A model generated the notes under the pieces. The model had not been told where the DNA came from and did not search any database. It saw only the letters and a list, made by a program, of their open reading frames with translations. Positions 1 through 5,420 of a stretch of DNA of 5,936 nt are shown one piece after another. Where the stretch lies: positions 1 to 5,936 of the forward strand of contig SKOF01000145.1 in NCBI GenBank assembly GCA_007120155.1, given 5' to 3'. The first letter of the stretch is position 1. Every line of letters starts with the position of its first letter. This DNA is from Thioalkalivibrio sp. (lineage in GTDB: Bacteria > Pseudomonadota > Gammaproteobacteria > Ectothiorhodospirales > Ectothiorhodospiraceae). Made by a program: the position numbers and the translations under genes.

Positions 1-123
1 ATCTCCAACGTGATGCTCTACAACCCGGCCAAGGGCAAGGGCGACCGTGTCGGCTTCAAGACCCTGGAAGACGGGCGCAAGGTGCGTTACTTCAAGTCCG
101 ACAACGAAGTTGTGGACGTTTAA
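1..123 (+). CDS. rplX: 50S ribosomal protein L24, C-terminal part (5' end outside window)
   Basis: The frame is open from the first base and gives 40 residues followed by TAA at 121-123. The visible segment has the L24 C-terminal pattern: NVMLYNP, then a Lys/Gly-rich stretch, DRVGFK, and the ending VRYFKSDNE. This resembles the end of E. coli L24 (DRVGF, VRFFKS). L24 is an early assembly-initiator protein of the large subunit, binding near the 5' end of 23S rRNA. The N-terminal KOW region lies upstream of the window. The gene sits directly before rplE with 12 nt between the stop codon and the chosen rplE start, as in the spc operon. The identification rests on both sequence and gene order; the gene is cut by the window edge, not broken. 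Confidence 0.95.
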   Translation: MSNVMLYNPAKGKGDRVGFKTLEDGRKVRYFKSDNEVVDV

Positions 124-124
124 C

Positions 125-130
125 AGGTGG
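125..130 (+). promoter_or_regulatory. Shine-Dalgarno of rplE, deciding its start
   Basis: AGGTGG at 125-130 lies 5 nt before the ATG at 136. An in-frame GTG at 127 would add three residues, but it falls inside this ribosome-binding sequence and has no good site of its own, so ATG 136 is preferred. Confidence 0.75.
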
Positions 131-135
131 CTGAG

Positions 136-675
136 ATGGCAAGGCTGAGAGATTACTACCGGGATACCGTGGTCAAGCAGCTGATGGATCAGTTCCAGTT
201 CGGCAGTGTGATGGAAGTGCCCCGGATCACCAAGATCACGCTGAACATGGGTCTGGGTGAGGCGGTCGCTGACAAGAAGGTCATCGAGAACGCCGTGTCC
301 GACATGACGGCCATCGCCGGCCAGAAGCCGGTGGTGACCAAGGCACGCAAGTCCATTGCCGGGTTCAAGATCCGCGACGGTTATCCTATTGGCTGCAAGG
401 TGACCCTGCGCCGGGAGAACATGTACGAGTTTCTGGACCGTCTGGTGAGTATCGCTTTGCCGCGCGTGCGCGATTTCCGAGGCTTGAGCCCCAAGGGTTT
501 CGATGGCCGCGGAAACTACAACCTTGGGGTCAAGGAGCAGATCATCTTCCCCGAGGTGGACTACGACAAGATCGATGCCCTGCGTGGGATGAACATCACC
601 ATCACCACCACGGCAAGGAATGATGAGGAAGGGCGGGCGCTGCTGTCGGCGTTCAGCTTCCCGTTCAAGCACTGA
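136..675 (+). CDS. rplE: 50S ribosomal protein L5
   Basis: The product is 179 residues, the same length as E. coli L5. L5 binds 5S rRNA with L18 and L25 in the central protuberance and contacts S13 and the P-site tRNA. Visible family motifs are ITLNMGLGEA (residues 34-43), KARKSIAGFKIR (69-80), GYPIGCKVTLR (82-92), VRDFRGL (111-117), FDGRGNY (122-128) and TTTA..DEEGRALL (157-170). The start ATG at 136 gives MARLRDYYRD, which aligns with MAKLHDYYKD of E. coli; the GTG at 127 is in frame but overlaps the Shine-Dalgarno. The stop (673-675) is 13 nt before rpsN. In E. coli the beginning of this gene is the target of S8 repression; a possible equivalent stem is listed separately. Confidence 0.98.
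   Translation: MARLRDYYRDTVVKQLMDQFQFGSVMEVPRITKITLNMGLGEAVADKKVIENAVSDMTAIAGQKPVVTKARKSIAGFKIRDGYPIGCKVTLRRENMYEFLDRLVSIALPRVRDFRGLSPKGFDGRGNYNLGVKEQIIFPEVDYDKIDALRGMNITITTTARNDEEGRALLSAFSFPFKH
155..173 (+). promoter_or_regulatory. Possible S8 translational operator stem in early rplE
   Basis: In the mRNA, ACUAC (155-159) can pair with GUGGU (169-173), with one U·G pair, closing a 9-nt loop. The same codons in E. coli rplE (for DYY...VV) can form an equivalent ACUAC/GUAGU stem, and S8 is known to repress the E. coli spc operon at the start of rplE. The stem is short, and the coding constraint alone could preserve it, so this is a weak inference. Confidence 0.3.
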
Positions 676-688
676 AGAGGTTTGTTAA

Positions 689-994
689 ATGGCCAAGACG
701 TCCATGTTGGAACGTGAGCTCAAGCGCACAAAGCTGGTGAAGAAGTACGCAGCCAAGCGGGCCGAGCTCAAGGCAACGATCAGCAATCCGGAAACGGCGT
801 ACGAGGAGCGCATGCAGGCGGTCATCGCCCTGCAGAAACTGCCCCGTGACGCCTCCCCGGCACGCCAGCGCAATCGCTGCCATCTGACGGGACGGCCCAA
901 GGGCTACTACCGCAAGTTCGGCCTGGGCCGCAACAAGCTTCGTGAAGCAGCCATGCGCGGGGATATCCCCGGTCTGGTCAAGGCGAGCTGGTAA
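689..994 (+). CDS. rpsN: 30S ribosomal protein S14 (zinc-free, C-minus type)
   Basis: The product is 101 residues, as in E. coli. S14 sits in the head of the small subunit and binds late in assembly. The C-terminal block LPRDASPARQRNRC (51-64), TGRP (67-70), RKFGL (75-79) and REAAMRGDIPGLVKASW (85-101) is diagnostic. The only cysteine is C64, so the CxxC pairs of the short zinc-binding S14 form are absent and this is the long C-minus form. ATG 689 is preceded by AGAGG (676-680) with 8 nt spacing; the site overlaps the end of rplE at the TGA. A gap of 14 nt separates it from rpsH. Nothing suggests a paralog or a damaged copy. Confidence 0.98.
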   Translation: MAKTSMLERELKRTKLVKKYAAKRAELKATISNPETAYEERMQAVIALQKLPRDASPARQRNRCHLTGRPKGYYRKFGLGRNKLREAAMRGDIPGLVKASW

Positions 995-1008
995 GAGGAA
1001 TAACGAAT

Positions 1009-1404
1009 ATGAGCATGACCGATCCCGTTGCCGACATGCTGACCCGTCTTCGTAACGGTCAGAGGGCCAACAAGACCGAGGTGCGTATGCCCTCCTCGAA
1101 GTTGAAGGAGTCCATCGCCAAGGTCCTGCAGGAGGAAGGCTACATCGCGGACTTCAGCGTGGATGGCGCCGGCGCCAAGCCGGAGCTGACCCTGAAGCTG
1201 AAGTACTTCCAGGGCAGGCCGGTGATCGAGACCATACAGCGTGTCAGCCGGCCCGGTCTGCGGGTGTACAAGGCCAAGGACCAGTTGCCGAAGGTGATTG
1301 GCGGTCTCGGTATCGCGATCGTGTCCACATCCAAGGGTGTGATGAGCGACCGTGCAGCCCGTGCCATGGGGCAGGGCGGCGAAATTCTGTGCATCGTGTC
1401 TTAA
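1009..1404 (+). CDS. rpsH: 30S ribosomal protein S8
   Basis: The product is 131 residues, one longer than E. coli S8. S8 binds the central domain of 16S rRNA early in assembly and, in E. coli, represses translation of the spc operon by binding its mRNA at rplE. Motifs seen: DPVADMLTRLRN (5-16), MPSSKLK (27-33), RVSRPGLRVY (78-87) and the RNA-binding signature STSKGVMSDRAAR (106-118). Two in-frame ATGs occur, 1009 and 1015. The first gives MSMTDP, matching MSMQDP of E. coli, and has AGAGGAA at 994-1000 with 8 nt spacing, so it is chosen. The TAA is followed 13 nt later by rplF. Confidence 0.98.
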   Translation: MSMTDPVADMLTRLRNGQRANKTEVRMPSSKLKESIAKVLQEEGYIADFSVDGAGAKPELTLKLKYFQGRPVIETIQRVSRPGLRVYKAKDQLPKVIGGLGIAIVSTSKGVMSDRAARAMGQGGEILCIVS

Positions 1405-1417
1405 GCGGATATCAGTC

Positions 1418-1951
1418 ATGTCCCGAGTAGCGAAAAAACCGATTGAACTGCCGTCCGGCGTGAACGTGACGGTCAGCGGCAACAATGTGGCGGTGAAGGG
1501 CCCCAAGGGCAATCTTGCCTGGGATGTCCATGAAACCGTGGAGGTGACCCAGGACGGCAATACCCTGGTGCTCGCTCCCCGCGATGGCAACGAGAGCCAC
1601 TTTGCCATGGCCGGTACGATGCGCGCTGTGCTCAGCAACATGGTGGTGGGTGTGAGCCAGGGTTTCGAGCGCAAGCTGGAACTGGTGGGCGTGGGTTACC
1701 GTGCCCAGGCCCAGGGAAAGCAGCTCAATCTGAGCCTGGGTTTTTCTTTTTCGGTGGAGTACCCGGTGCCCGAGGGCATCACCATCGAGACGCCCTCTCA
1801 GACCGAGATCGTGGTCAGGGGTGTGGATAAACAGCAGGTGGGCCAGGTGGCCGCCGAGATCCGTGCCTTCCGTCCCCCGGAGCCCTACAAGGGCAAGGGT
1901 GTGAAATATGCGAATGAGCAGATCATTCGCAAGGAAGCCAAGAAGAAGTGA
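1418..1951 (+). CDS. rplF: 50S ribosomal protein L6
   Basis: The product is 177 residues, the same as E. coli L6. L6 lies near the factor-binding site and sarcin-ricin loop of the large subunit. It shows the two repeated alpha/beta halves of the family: MSRVAKKPIELPSGV at the start, KGPKG (27-31), GVGYRAQ (91-97), and the second-domain RNA-binding signature PEPYKGKGVKY (154-164), with a basic KEAKKK tail. The frame stays open 66 nt upstream to an ATG at 1352, but that extension lies within rpsH and has no L6 similarity. ATG 1418 follows AAGCGGA (1403-1409), a modest ribosome-binding site overlapping the rpsH stop, so translational coupling is likely. A T-rich patch at 1741-1751 encodes the FSFS segment without disturbing the frame. 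Confidence 0.98.
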   Translation: MSRVAKKPIELPSGVNVTVSGNNVAVKGPKGNLAWDVHETVEVTQDGNTLVLAPRDGNESHFAMAGTMRAVLSNMVVGVSQGFERKLELVGVGYRAQAQGKQLNLSLGFSFSVEYPVPEGITIETPSQTEIVVRGVDKQQVGQVAAEIRAFRPPEPYKGKGVKYANEQIIRKEAKKK

Positions 1952-1953
1952 TG

Positions 1954-1961
1954 TAAGGTGA
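1954..1961 (+). promoter_or_regulatory. Strong Shine-Dalgarno of rplR
   Basis: TAAGGTGA at 1954-1961 is complementary to the 16S rRNA 3' end over nearly its full length (one G·U-type position) and lies 6 nt before ATG 1968. It supports that start over any in-frame alternative. Confidence 0.75.
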
Positions 1962-1967
1962 CCCGGA

Positions 1968-2321
1968 ATGGATAAGAAAGAAGCTCGTATGCGCCGCGCG
2001 GCGCGCGCACGCCACCAGATCCGCAAACACGGTGTTCACCGTCTTTGCGTGCATCGGACACCGCGTCACATCTATGCCCAGGTGATTACGCCCTCGGGTT
2101 CCGAAGTGGTGGCCTGCGCCTCCACGGTGGAGGCCGACGTGCGCAAGGATCTCAAGGGCACAGGCAATGCGGATGCTGCGGTGGCCGTGGGTAAGCTCAT
2201 TGCGGAGCGCGCCAAGGCCAAGGGCGTGAGCGAGGTGGCATTTGATCGCTCCGGCTTCAAATATCATGGCCGCGTCAAGGCGCTGGCCGATGCCGCCCGC
2301 GAAGGCGGCCTGCAATTCTAA
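1968..2321 (+). CDS. rplR: 50S ribosomal protein L18
   Basis: The product is 117 residues, identical in length to E. coli L18. L18 binds 5S rRNA directly and helps dock it in the central protuberance with L5, encoded three genes upstream of it. The basic N-terminus (MDKKEARMRRAARARHQIRK) is the flexible RNA-binding arm; HRTPRHIYAQVI (29-40) and FDRSGFKYHGRVKALADAAR (92-111) are conserved family blocks, ending in the usual GLQF. It starts 16 nt after the rplF stop with a strong ribosome-binding site and ends 12 nt before rpsE. No anomalies are seen. Confidence 0.98.
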   Translation: MDKKEARMRRAARARHQIRKHGVHRLCVHRTPRHIYAQVITPSGSEVVACASTVEADVRKDLKGTGNADAAVAVGKLIAERAKAKGVSEVAFDRSGFKYHGRVKALADAAREGGLQF

Positions 2322-2333
2322 AAGGGTGACCCC

Positions 2334-2840
2334 ATGGCAAGTTTTCAGCAAAGCAACGAAACCGACGGTCTGCAGGAGAAGCTGATTACCGTGAACCGTG
2401 TCGCCAAGGTTGTGAAGGGCGGCCGGCAGTTCCGTTTCACCGCCCTGAGCGTGGTGGGTGACGGGAACGGCAAGGTGGGTTTCGGCTACGGCAAGGCCCG
2501 GGAAGTGCCCCTGGCCATCCAGAAGGCCATGGAGTCCGCCCGCAAGAACATGCGCAGTGTGCCGCTCAAGGATGGCACCCTGCATTATTCGGTGATGGCC
2601 CGTCATGGCGCCGCCAAGGTGTTCATGCAGCCAGCATCCGAAGGTACCGGCGTGATCGCCGGAGGTGCCATGCGCGCCGTGCTGGAAGTGGCCGGTGTGC
2701 GTAACGTGCTGGCCAAGTGCATCGGCTCGCGCAACCCCATCAACGTGGTTCAGGCCACCCTCAACGGGCTGGACGCGGTGCATGACCCGGAGATGGTGGC
2801 CTCCAAGCGCGGCAAGAAACTGGACGAGATCCTGGGGTAA
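2334..2840 (+). CDS. rpsE: 30S ribosomal protein S5
   Basis: The product is 168 residues; E. coli S5 is 167. S5 lies at the mRNA entrance and contributes to decoding accuracy; in E. coli, spectinomycin resistance maps to its N-terminal loop, which gave the spc operon its name. That loop is present as VNRVAKVVKGGRQF (20-33), with KGG intact and no deletion; Ala24 stands where E. coli has Ser22. Other motifs: VGDGNGKVGFGYGKAREVP (41-59), QPASEGTGVIAGGAMRAVLE (99-118) and NPINVV (134-139). ATG 2334 follows AAGGGTGA (2322-2329), right after the rplR stop. The first ten residues differ from E. coli, as is common at this terminus. rpmD follows after 5 nt. Confidence 0.98.
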   Translation: MASFQQSNETDGLQEKLITVNRVAKVVKGGRQFRFTALSVVGDGNGKVGFGYGKAREVPLAIQKAMESARKNMRSVPLKDGTLHYSVMARHGAAKVFMQPASEGTGVIAGGAMRAVLEVAGVRNVLAKCIGSRNPINVVQATLNGLDAVHDPEMVASKRGKKLDEILG

Positions 2841-2845
2841 TTGAC

Positions 2846-3034
2846 ATGGCCAAGGCGAAAGAACTCAAGGTGACGCTGGTGCGCAGCCTCAACGGCCGGC
2901 TCAAGCAGCACATTGCCTGTGTGCGCGGGCTGGGCGTGCGCCGCATTCACAATCCGGTGGTGGTCATGGACACGCCGGAGAACCGCGGGATGATCAACAA
3001 GGTCTCCTACATGCTTAAGGTGGAGGAAGCCTGA
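2846..3034 (+). CDS. rpmD: 50S ribosomal protein L30
   Basis: The product is 62 residues; E. coli L30 is 59. L30 is a small large-subunit protein that binds 23S rRNA through a ferredoxin-like fold. The family pattern is clear: LKVTLVRSLNGR near the N-terminus, GLGVRRI, then DTPENRGMINKVSYMLKVEE at the end. The start is only 5 nt after the rpsE stop; the best ribosome-binding match is GGGGT (2834-2838) inside the last codons of rpsE, so the gene is probably translated by coupling. The extra residues relative to E. coli are at the two ends. The next gene starts 1 nt after the stop. Confidence 0.96.
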   Translation: MAKAKELKVTLVRSLNGRLKQHIACVRGLGVRRIHNPVVVMDTPENRGMINKVSYMLKVEEA

Positions 3035-3035
3035 G

Positions 3036-3467
3036 ATGCGACTGAATTCCATTTCTCCGGCCCCCGGCAGCCGGCCTGACGGCAAGCGCCGCGGCCGCGG
3101 CATCGGTTCGGGCCTGGGCAAGACCGGCGGGCGCGGCCACAAGGGTCAGAAATCCCGTTCGGGCGGCTACCACAAAGTGGGTTTCGAGGGTGGTCAGATG
3201 CCGCTGCAGCGCCGTCTGCCGAAGGTGGGCTTTGCCTCCCGCCAGTCGGATCGCAGCGCCGAGGTGCGCCTTCACGAACTGGCGGGGCTGGAAGGGGCCG
3301 TGGACTTGGCTGCGCTGATCGCGGCGGGTGTGGTGCCTGCCCGGACGCTCAAGGCCAAGGTGATCGCTTCCGGCAAGCTGGATAAGGCCGTGACTCTCAA
3401 GGGTGTTGCCGTCACCAAGGGTGCTCGGGAGGCCATCGAGGCCGCCGGCGGCAAGATCGAGGAATAA
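3036..3467 (+). CDS. rplO: 50S ribosomal protein L15
   Basis: The product is 143 residues; E. coli L15 is 144. L15 is an intermediate-to-late assembly protein whose long, extended N-terminus threads through 23S rRNA. That Gly/Arg/Lys-rich arm is visible: KRRGRGIGSGLGKTGGRG (17-34), HKGQKSRSGG (35-44) and GFEGGQMPLQRRLPKVGF (49-66). The C-terminal globular part ends VTKGAREAIEAAGGKIEE, nearly as in E. coli. ATG 3036 is 1 nt after the rpmD TGA, and its ribosome-binding site GGAGG (3022-3026, 9 nt spacing) lies within the last codons of rpmD, so coupling is expected. Its TAA directly abuts the GTG start of secY. Confidence 0.98.
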   Translation: MRLNSISPAPGSRPDGKRRGRGIGSGLGKTGGRGHKGQKSRSGGYHKVGFEGGQMPLQRRLPKVGFASRQSDRSAEVRLHELAGLEGAVDLAALIAAGVVPARTLKAKVIASGKLDKAVTLKGVAVTKGAREAIEAAGGKIEE

Positions 3468-4823
3468 GTGGCCAATCCCCGCGCAGGCATGGCCGGCTCG
3501 TTGGGCGGGATCGGCAAGCTCACGGAGCTGCGGCAGCGCCTGATCTTCGTGCTGCTGGCGCTGGTGGTTTACCGCGTCGGGACCTTCATTCCGGTGCCGG
3601 GGATCAACCCGCTGGCCATGGCGCAGTTCTTCGAGCAGCAGAGCGGCACCATCCTGGATATGTTCAACATGTTCTCGGGTGGCGCCCTGGAGCGGCTGAG
3701 CATCATGGCCCTGGGCGTGATGCCGTACATTTCGGCCGCCATTATCATGCAGCTGCTCGCGGCCACGGTGCCGACCCTGCAGCAGCTCAAGAAGGAAGGT
3801 GAGGCCGGGCGGCGCAAGATTACCCAGTACACGCGCTATGGCACGGTGGCCCTGGCGTTGTTTCAGAGTATCGGCATCGGCATCGCGCTGAACGGCCAGC
3901 AGATCGGCGGCATGAGCATGGCGATCAACCCGGGCCCGGTGTTCATCTTCACCACCGTGGTGACACTGGTGACGGGCACCATCTTTCTCATGTGGCTCGG
4001 TGAGCAGATCACCGAGCGGGGTATCGGCAACGGGATCTCCATCATCATCTTTGCGGGGATCGTGGCGGGGCTGCCTGCGGCGGTTGGCGGGACTCTGGAG
4101 CTGGCCCGTACCGGCGAGCTGTCACCGGCCTTCGTGATGCTGTTGCTGATCATGGCGCTGGCGGTGACCGCCTTCGTGGTGTTCGTCGAGCGGGGTCAGC
4201 GCAGGATTACGGTGAACTACGCCAAGCGGCAGGTGGGACGCAAGGTGTACGGCGGGCAGAGCAGTCACCTGCCTCTGAAACTGAATATGGCGGGCGTCAT
4301 ACCCCCGATCTTCGCCTCCAGTATCATCCTGTTCCCGGCGACGCTGGGACAGTGGTTCGGGCAGGCGGAGGGCATGACCTGGCTGCGTGACCTGTCCACG
4401 ACCCTGGGTCCCGGACAGCCGCTGTATGTGATTTTTTATGCGGCCGCGATCATTTTCTTCTGCTTCTTCTACACCGCGCTGGTGTTCAATTCGCGGGAGA
4501 CGGCCGACAACCTGAAGAAATCCGGGGCGTTCATCCCCGGAATCCGTCCAGGGATGCAGACGGAGCGTTATATAGACGGGGTCATGACCCGGTTGACCGC
4601 GGTAGGTGCCATCTACATCACGGCTGTCTGCCTGCTGCCCGAGTTCATGATTCTGTACTGGAATGTGCCGTTCTACTTCGGCGGCACGTCCCTGTTGATT
4701 ATCGTCATCGTGGTCATGGATTTCATGGCCCAGCTTCAGGCCCACCTGATGTCGCATCAGTACGAGGGGCTCATGAAGAAGGCGAATCTTAAGGGTTATG
4801 GTAAATCGGGCATGCTGCGCTGA
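3468..4823 (+). CDS. secY: Protein translocase subunit SecY
   Basis: The product is 451 residues; E. coli SecY is 443. It is the pore-forming inner-membrane subunit of SecYEG, moving unfolded proteins with SecA or inserting membrane proteins with ribosomes. Ten membrane segments can be placed at about residues 24-43, 77-100, 122-142, 156-178, 186-207, 219-240, 273-293, 319-340, 374-394 and 403-425. The plug region is TILDMFNMFSGGAL (61-74). The cytosolic C4 loop carries ERGQRRITVNYAKRQ (241-255), and the C5 loop carries RETADNLKKSGAF (343-355) and PGIRPG (357-362), whose Arg corresponds to the functionally important Arg357 of E. coli. The tail runs six residues beyond the GYG-plus-one end of E. 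coli. GTG 3468 abuts the rplO stop, with GAGG (3459-3462) before it; an ATG at 3489 (residue 8) is an alternative. Being in the ribosomal operon ties channel supply to ribosome synthesis. Confidence 0.98.
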   Translation: MANPRAGMAGSLGGIGKLTELRQRLIFVLLALVVYRVGTFIPVPGINPLAMAQFFEQQSGTILDMFNMFSGGALERLSIMALGVMPYISAAIIMQLLAATVPTLQQLKKEGEAGRRKITQYTRYGTVALALFQSIGIGIALNGQQIGGMSMAINPGPVFIFTTVVTLVTGTIFLMWLGEQITERGIGNGISIIIFAGIVAGLPAAVGGTLELARTGELSPAFVMLLLIMALAVTAFVVFVERGQRRITVNYAKRQVGRKVYGGQSSHLPLKLNMAGVIPPIFASSIILFPATLGQWFGQAEGMTWLRDLSTTLGPGQPLYVIFYAAAIIFFCFFYTALVFNSRETADNLKKSGAFIPGIRPGMQTERYIDGVMTRLTAVGAIYITAVCLLPEFMILYWNVPFYFGGTSLLIIVIVVMDFMAQLQAHLMSHQYEGLMKKANLKGYGKSGMLR

Positions 4824-4851
4824 GCGGCCTGCCCTGACTGAGGATAGAGAG

Positions 4852-4965
4852 ATGAAAGTACGTGCATCTGTGAAGACGATCTGCCGCCATTGCAAGATTA
4901 TTCGGCGGAACGGCGTGGTGCGCGTGATCTGCAAGGATCCCCGCCACAAGCAGCGCCAGGGTTAA
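4852..4965 (+). CDS. rpmJ: 50S ribosomal protein L36 (zinc-binding, C-plus type)
   Basis: This small gene encodes 37 residues beginning MKVRASVKTICRHC and ending HKQRQG. L36 is the smallest large-subunit protein and stabilises 23S rRNA helices near the peptidyl-transferase region. The zinc ligands C11, C14, C27 and H32 form the C-x2-C-x12-C-x4-H motif, so this is the zinc-binding form. E. coli RpmJ has one more residue between the last Cys and His, as I recall. ATG 4852 follows GAGG (4840-4843) with 8 nt spacing. The gene lies 28 nt after secY, the usual last position of the spc operon; no hairpin-plus-T-run terminator follows it. Confidence 0.97.
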   Translation: MKVRASVKTICRHCKIIRRNGVVRVICKDPRHKQRQG

Positions 4966-4968
4966 GGA

Positions 4969-4997
4969 TTGATTCGCCAGGCCTAACTGGATAAAAT
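4969..4997 (+). promoter_or_regulatory. Candidate sigma-70 promoter of the alpha operon
   Basis: TTGATT (4969-4974; 4 of 6 consensus) and TAAAAT (4992-4997; 5 of 6) are separated by exactly 17 nt, the optimal spacing. The site is just after rpmJ and before rpsM, where the E. coli alpha operon promoter lies. Transcription would begin near 5003-5005, giving a leader of about 30 nt with the ribosome-binding GGAG at 5021-5024. The same bases overlap the possible S4 operator, so the match may instead reflect RNA-structure constraints. Confidence 0.55.
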
Positions 4998-5040
4998 ACC
5001 GGGCTTTTCCGCCGGTTCGTGGAGATTTACGAATGGCTCG
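4977..5040 (+). promoter_or_regulatory. Possible S4-binding alpha-operon leader (pseudoknot)
   Basis: In readthrough RNA, several pairings are possible. CCAG (4977-4980) can pair with CTGG (4987-4990). AAAA (4993-4996) can pair with TTTT (5005-5008), and GG (4989-4990) with CC (5009-5010). CGGGC in the loop (5000-5004) can pair with GCTCG (5036-5040) just after the rpsM start codon, with one G·U. The E. coli alpha leader, as I remember it, has the same layout: a hairpin with CGGGCTTTTC and a pseudoknot joining its loop to early rpsM codons. In E. coli, S4 binds this structure to repress the operon. A competing simple hairpin is ACCGG (4998-5002) with CCGGT (5012-5016). Confidence 0.45.
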
Positions 5041-5389
5041 TGTTGCAGGTGTCAACATCCCCGACAACAAGCACACCGTGATCGCGTTGACCGCGATCTA
5101 CGGCATCGGCCCCACCCGTGCGCAGAAAATCTGCGAAGCCACGGGTGTCAAGCCGGATATGAAGATCCGTGACCTCACTGAAGAGGAAGTGGAGAAGCTT
5201 CGTGCTGCGGTGGGGCAGTTCCCGGTGGAAGGTGATCTCCGCCGTGAGGTCTCCATGAATATCAAGCGGCTGATGGATCTGGGTTGCTACCGGGGTCTGC
5301 GGCATCGTCGCGGGCTGCCCCTTCGCGGGCAGCGTACCCGGACCAATGCGCGCACCCGCAAGGGCCCGCGTCGCCCGATCCGCAAGTAA
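5033..5389 (+). CDS. rpsM: 30S ribosomal protein S13
   Basis: The product is 118 residues, as in E. coli. S13 is in the head of the small subunit, forms bridges to L5 and the 50S central protuberance, and its basic tail touches P-site tRNA. Motifs: MARVAGVNIPDNKH at the start, the helix-hairpin-like IYGIG (22-26), VEGDLRREVSMNIKRLMDLG (65-84), CYRGLRHRRGLPLRGQRT (85-102) and the tail TNARTRKGPRRPIRK. ATG 5033 has GGAG (5021-5024) 8 nt upstream. It is the first gene of the alpha operon in the E. coli arrangement, and a promoter and leader candidate precede it. The 31-nt gap to rpsK contains no obvious terminator. Confidence 0.98.
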   Translation: MARVAGVNIPDNKHTVIALTAIYGIGPTRAQKICEATGVKPDMKIRDLTEEEVEKLRAAVGQFPVEGDLRREVSMNIKRLMDLGCYRGLRHRRGLPLRGQRTRTNARTRKGPRRPIRK

Positions 5390-5420
5390 TCGACTGGTTT
5401 CCGACAGGACATATCATCAT

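Noticed and set aside
1352..1417. N-terminal extension of L6 to an upstream ATG.
   Set aside because: The 22 extra residues overlap rpsH and have no L6 character; ATG 1418 gives the exact family length and start MSRVAKKP.
1741..1751. T5-C-T5 run in rplF as a programmed-slippage or frameshift site.
   Set aside because: The frame continues into conserved L6 sequence to a normal stop at family length, and no alternative product is suggested.
1923..2783. Long open frame on the complementary strand (about 286 codons) across rplR and rpsE, His/Gly-rich.
   Set aside because: It is a shadow of the strongly biased codon use in the + strand genes. Its low-complexity His/Leu/Gly composition matches no family I know, and it lies wholly over conserved genes. 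The same applies to complementary frames at 907-1674, 1412-2026, 4122-4949 and 5262-5774.
4824..4851. Promoter or terminator in the secY-rpmJ gap.
   Set aside because: Only 28 nt long; apart from the rpmJ ribosome-binding site I see no hairpin or hexamer pair.
4998..5016. ACCGG/CCGGT hairpin as a rho-independent terminator between the spc and alpha operons.
   Set aside because: The stem is only 5 bp with a 9-nt loop, the T-run lies in the loop, and no T-run follows the stem.
5346..5420. N-terminal extension of S11, and a + strand frame at 5284-5658 overlapping rpsM/rpsK.
   Set aside because: Both are out-of-frame readings of the basic rpsM tail and rpsK. The resulting Arg/Pro/Ala-rich protein has no recognisable domain, and S11 begins normally at 5421.
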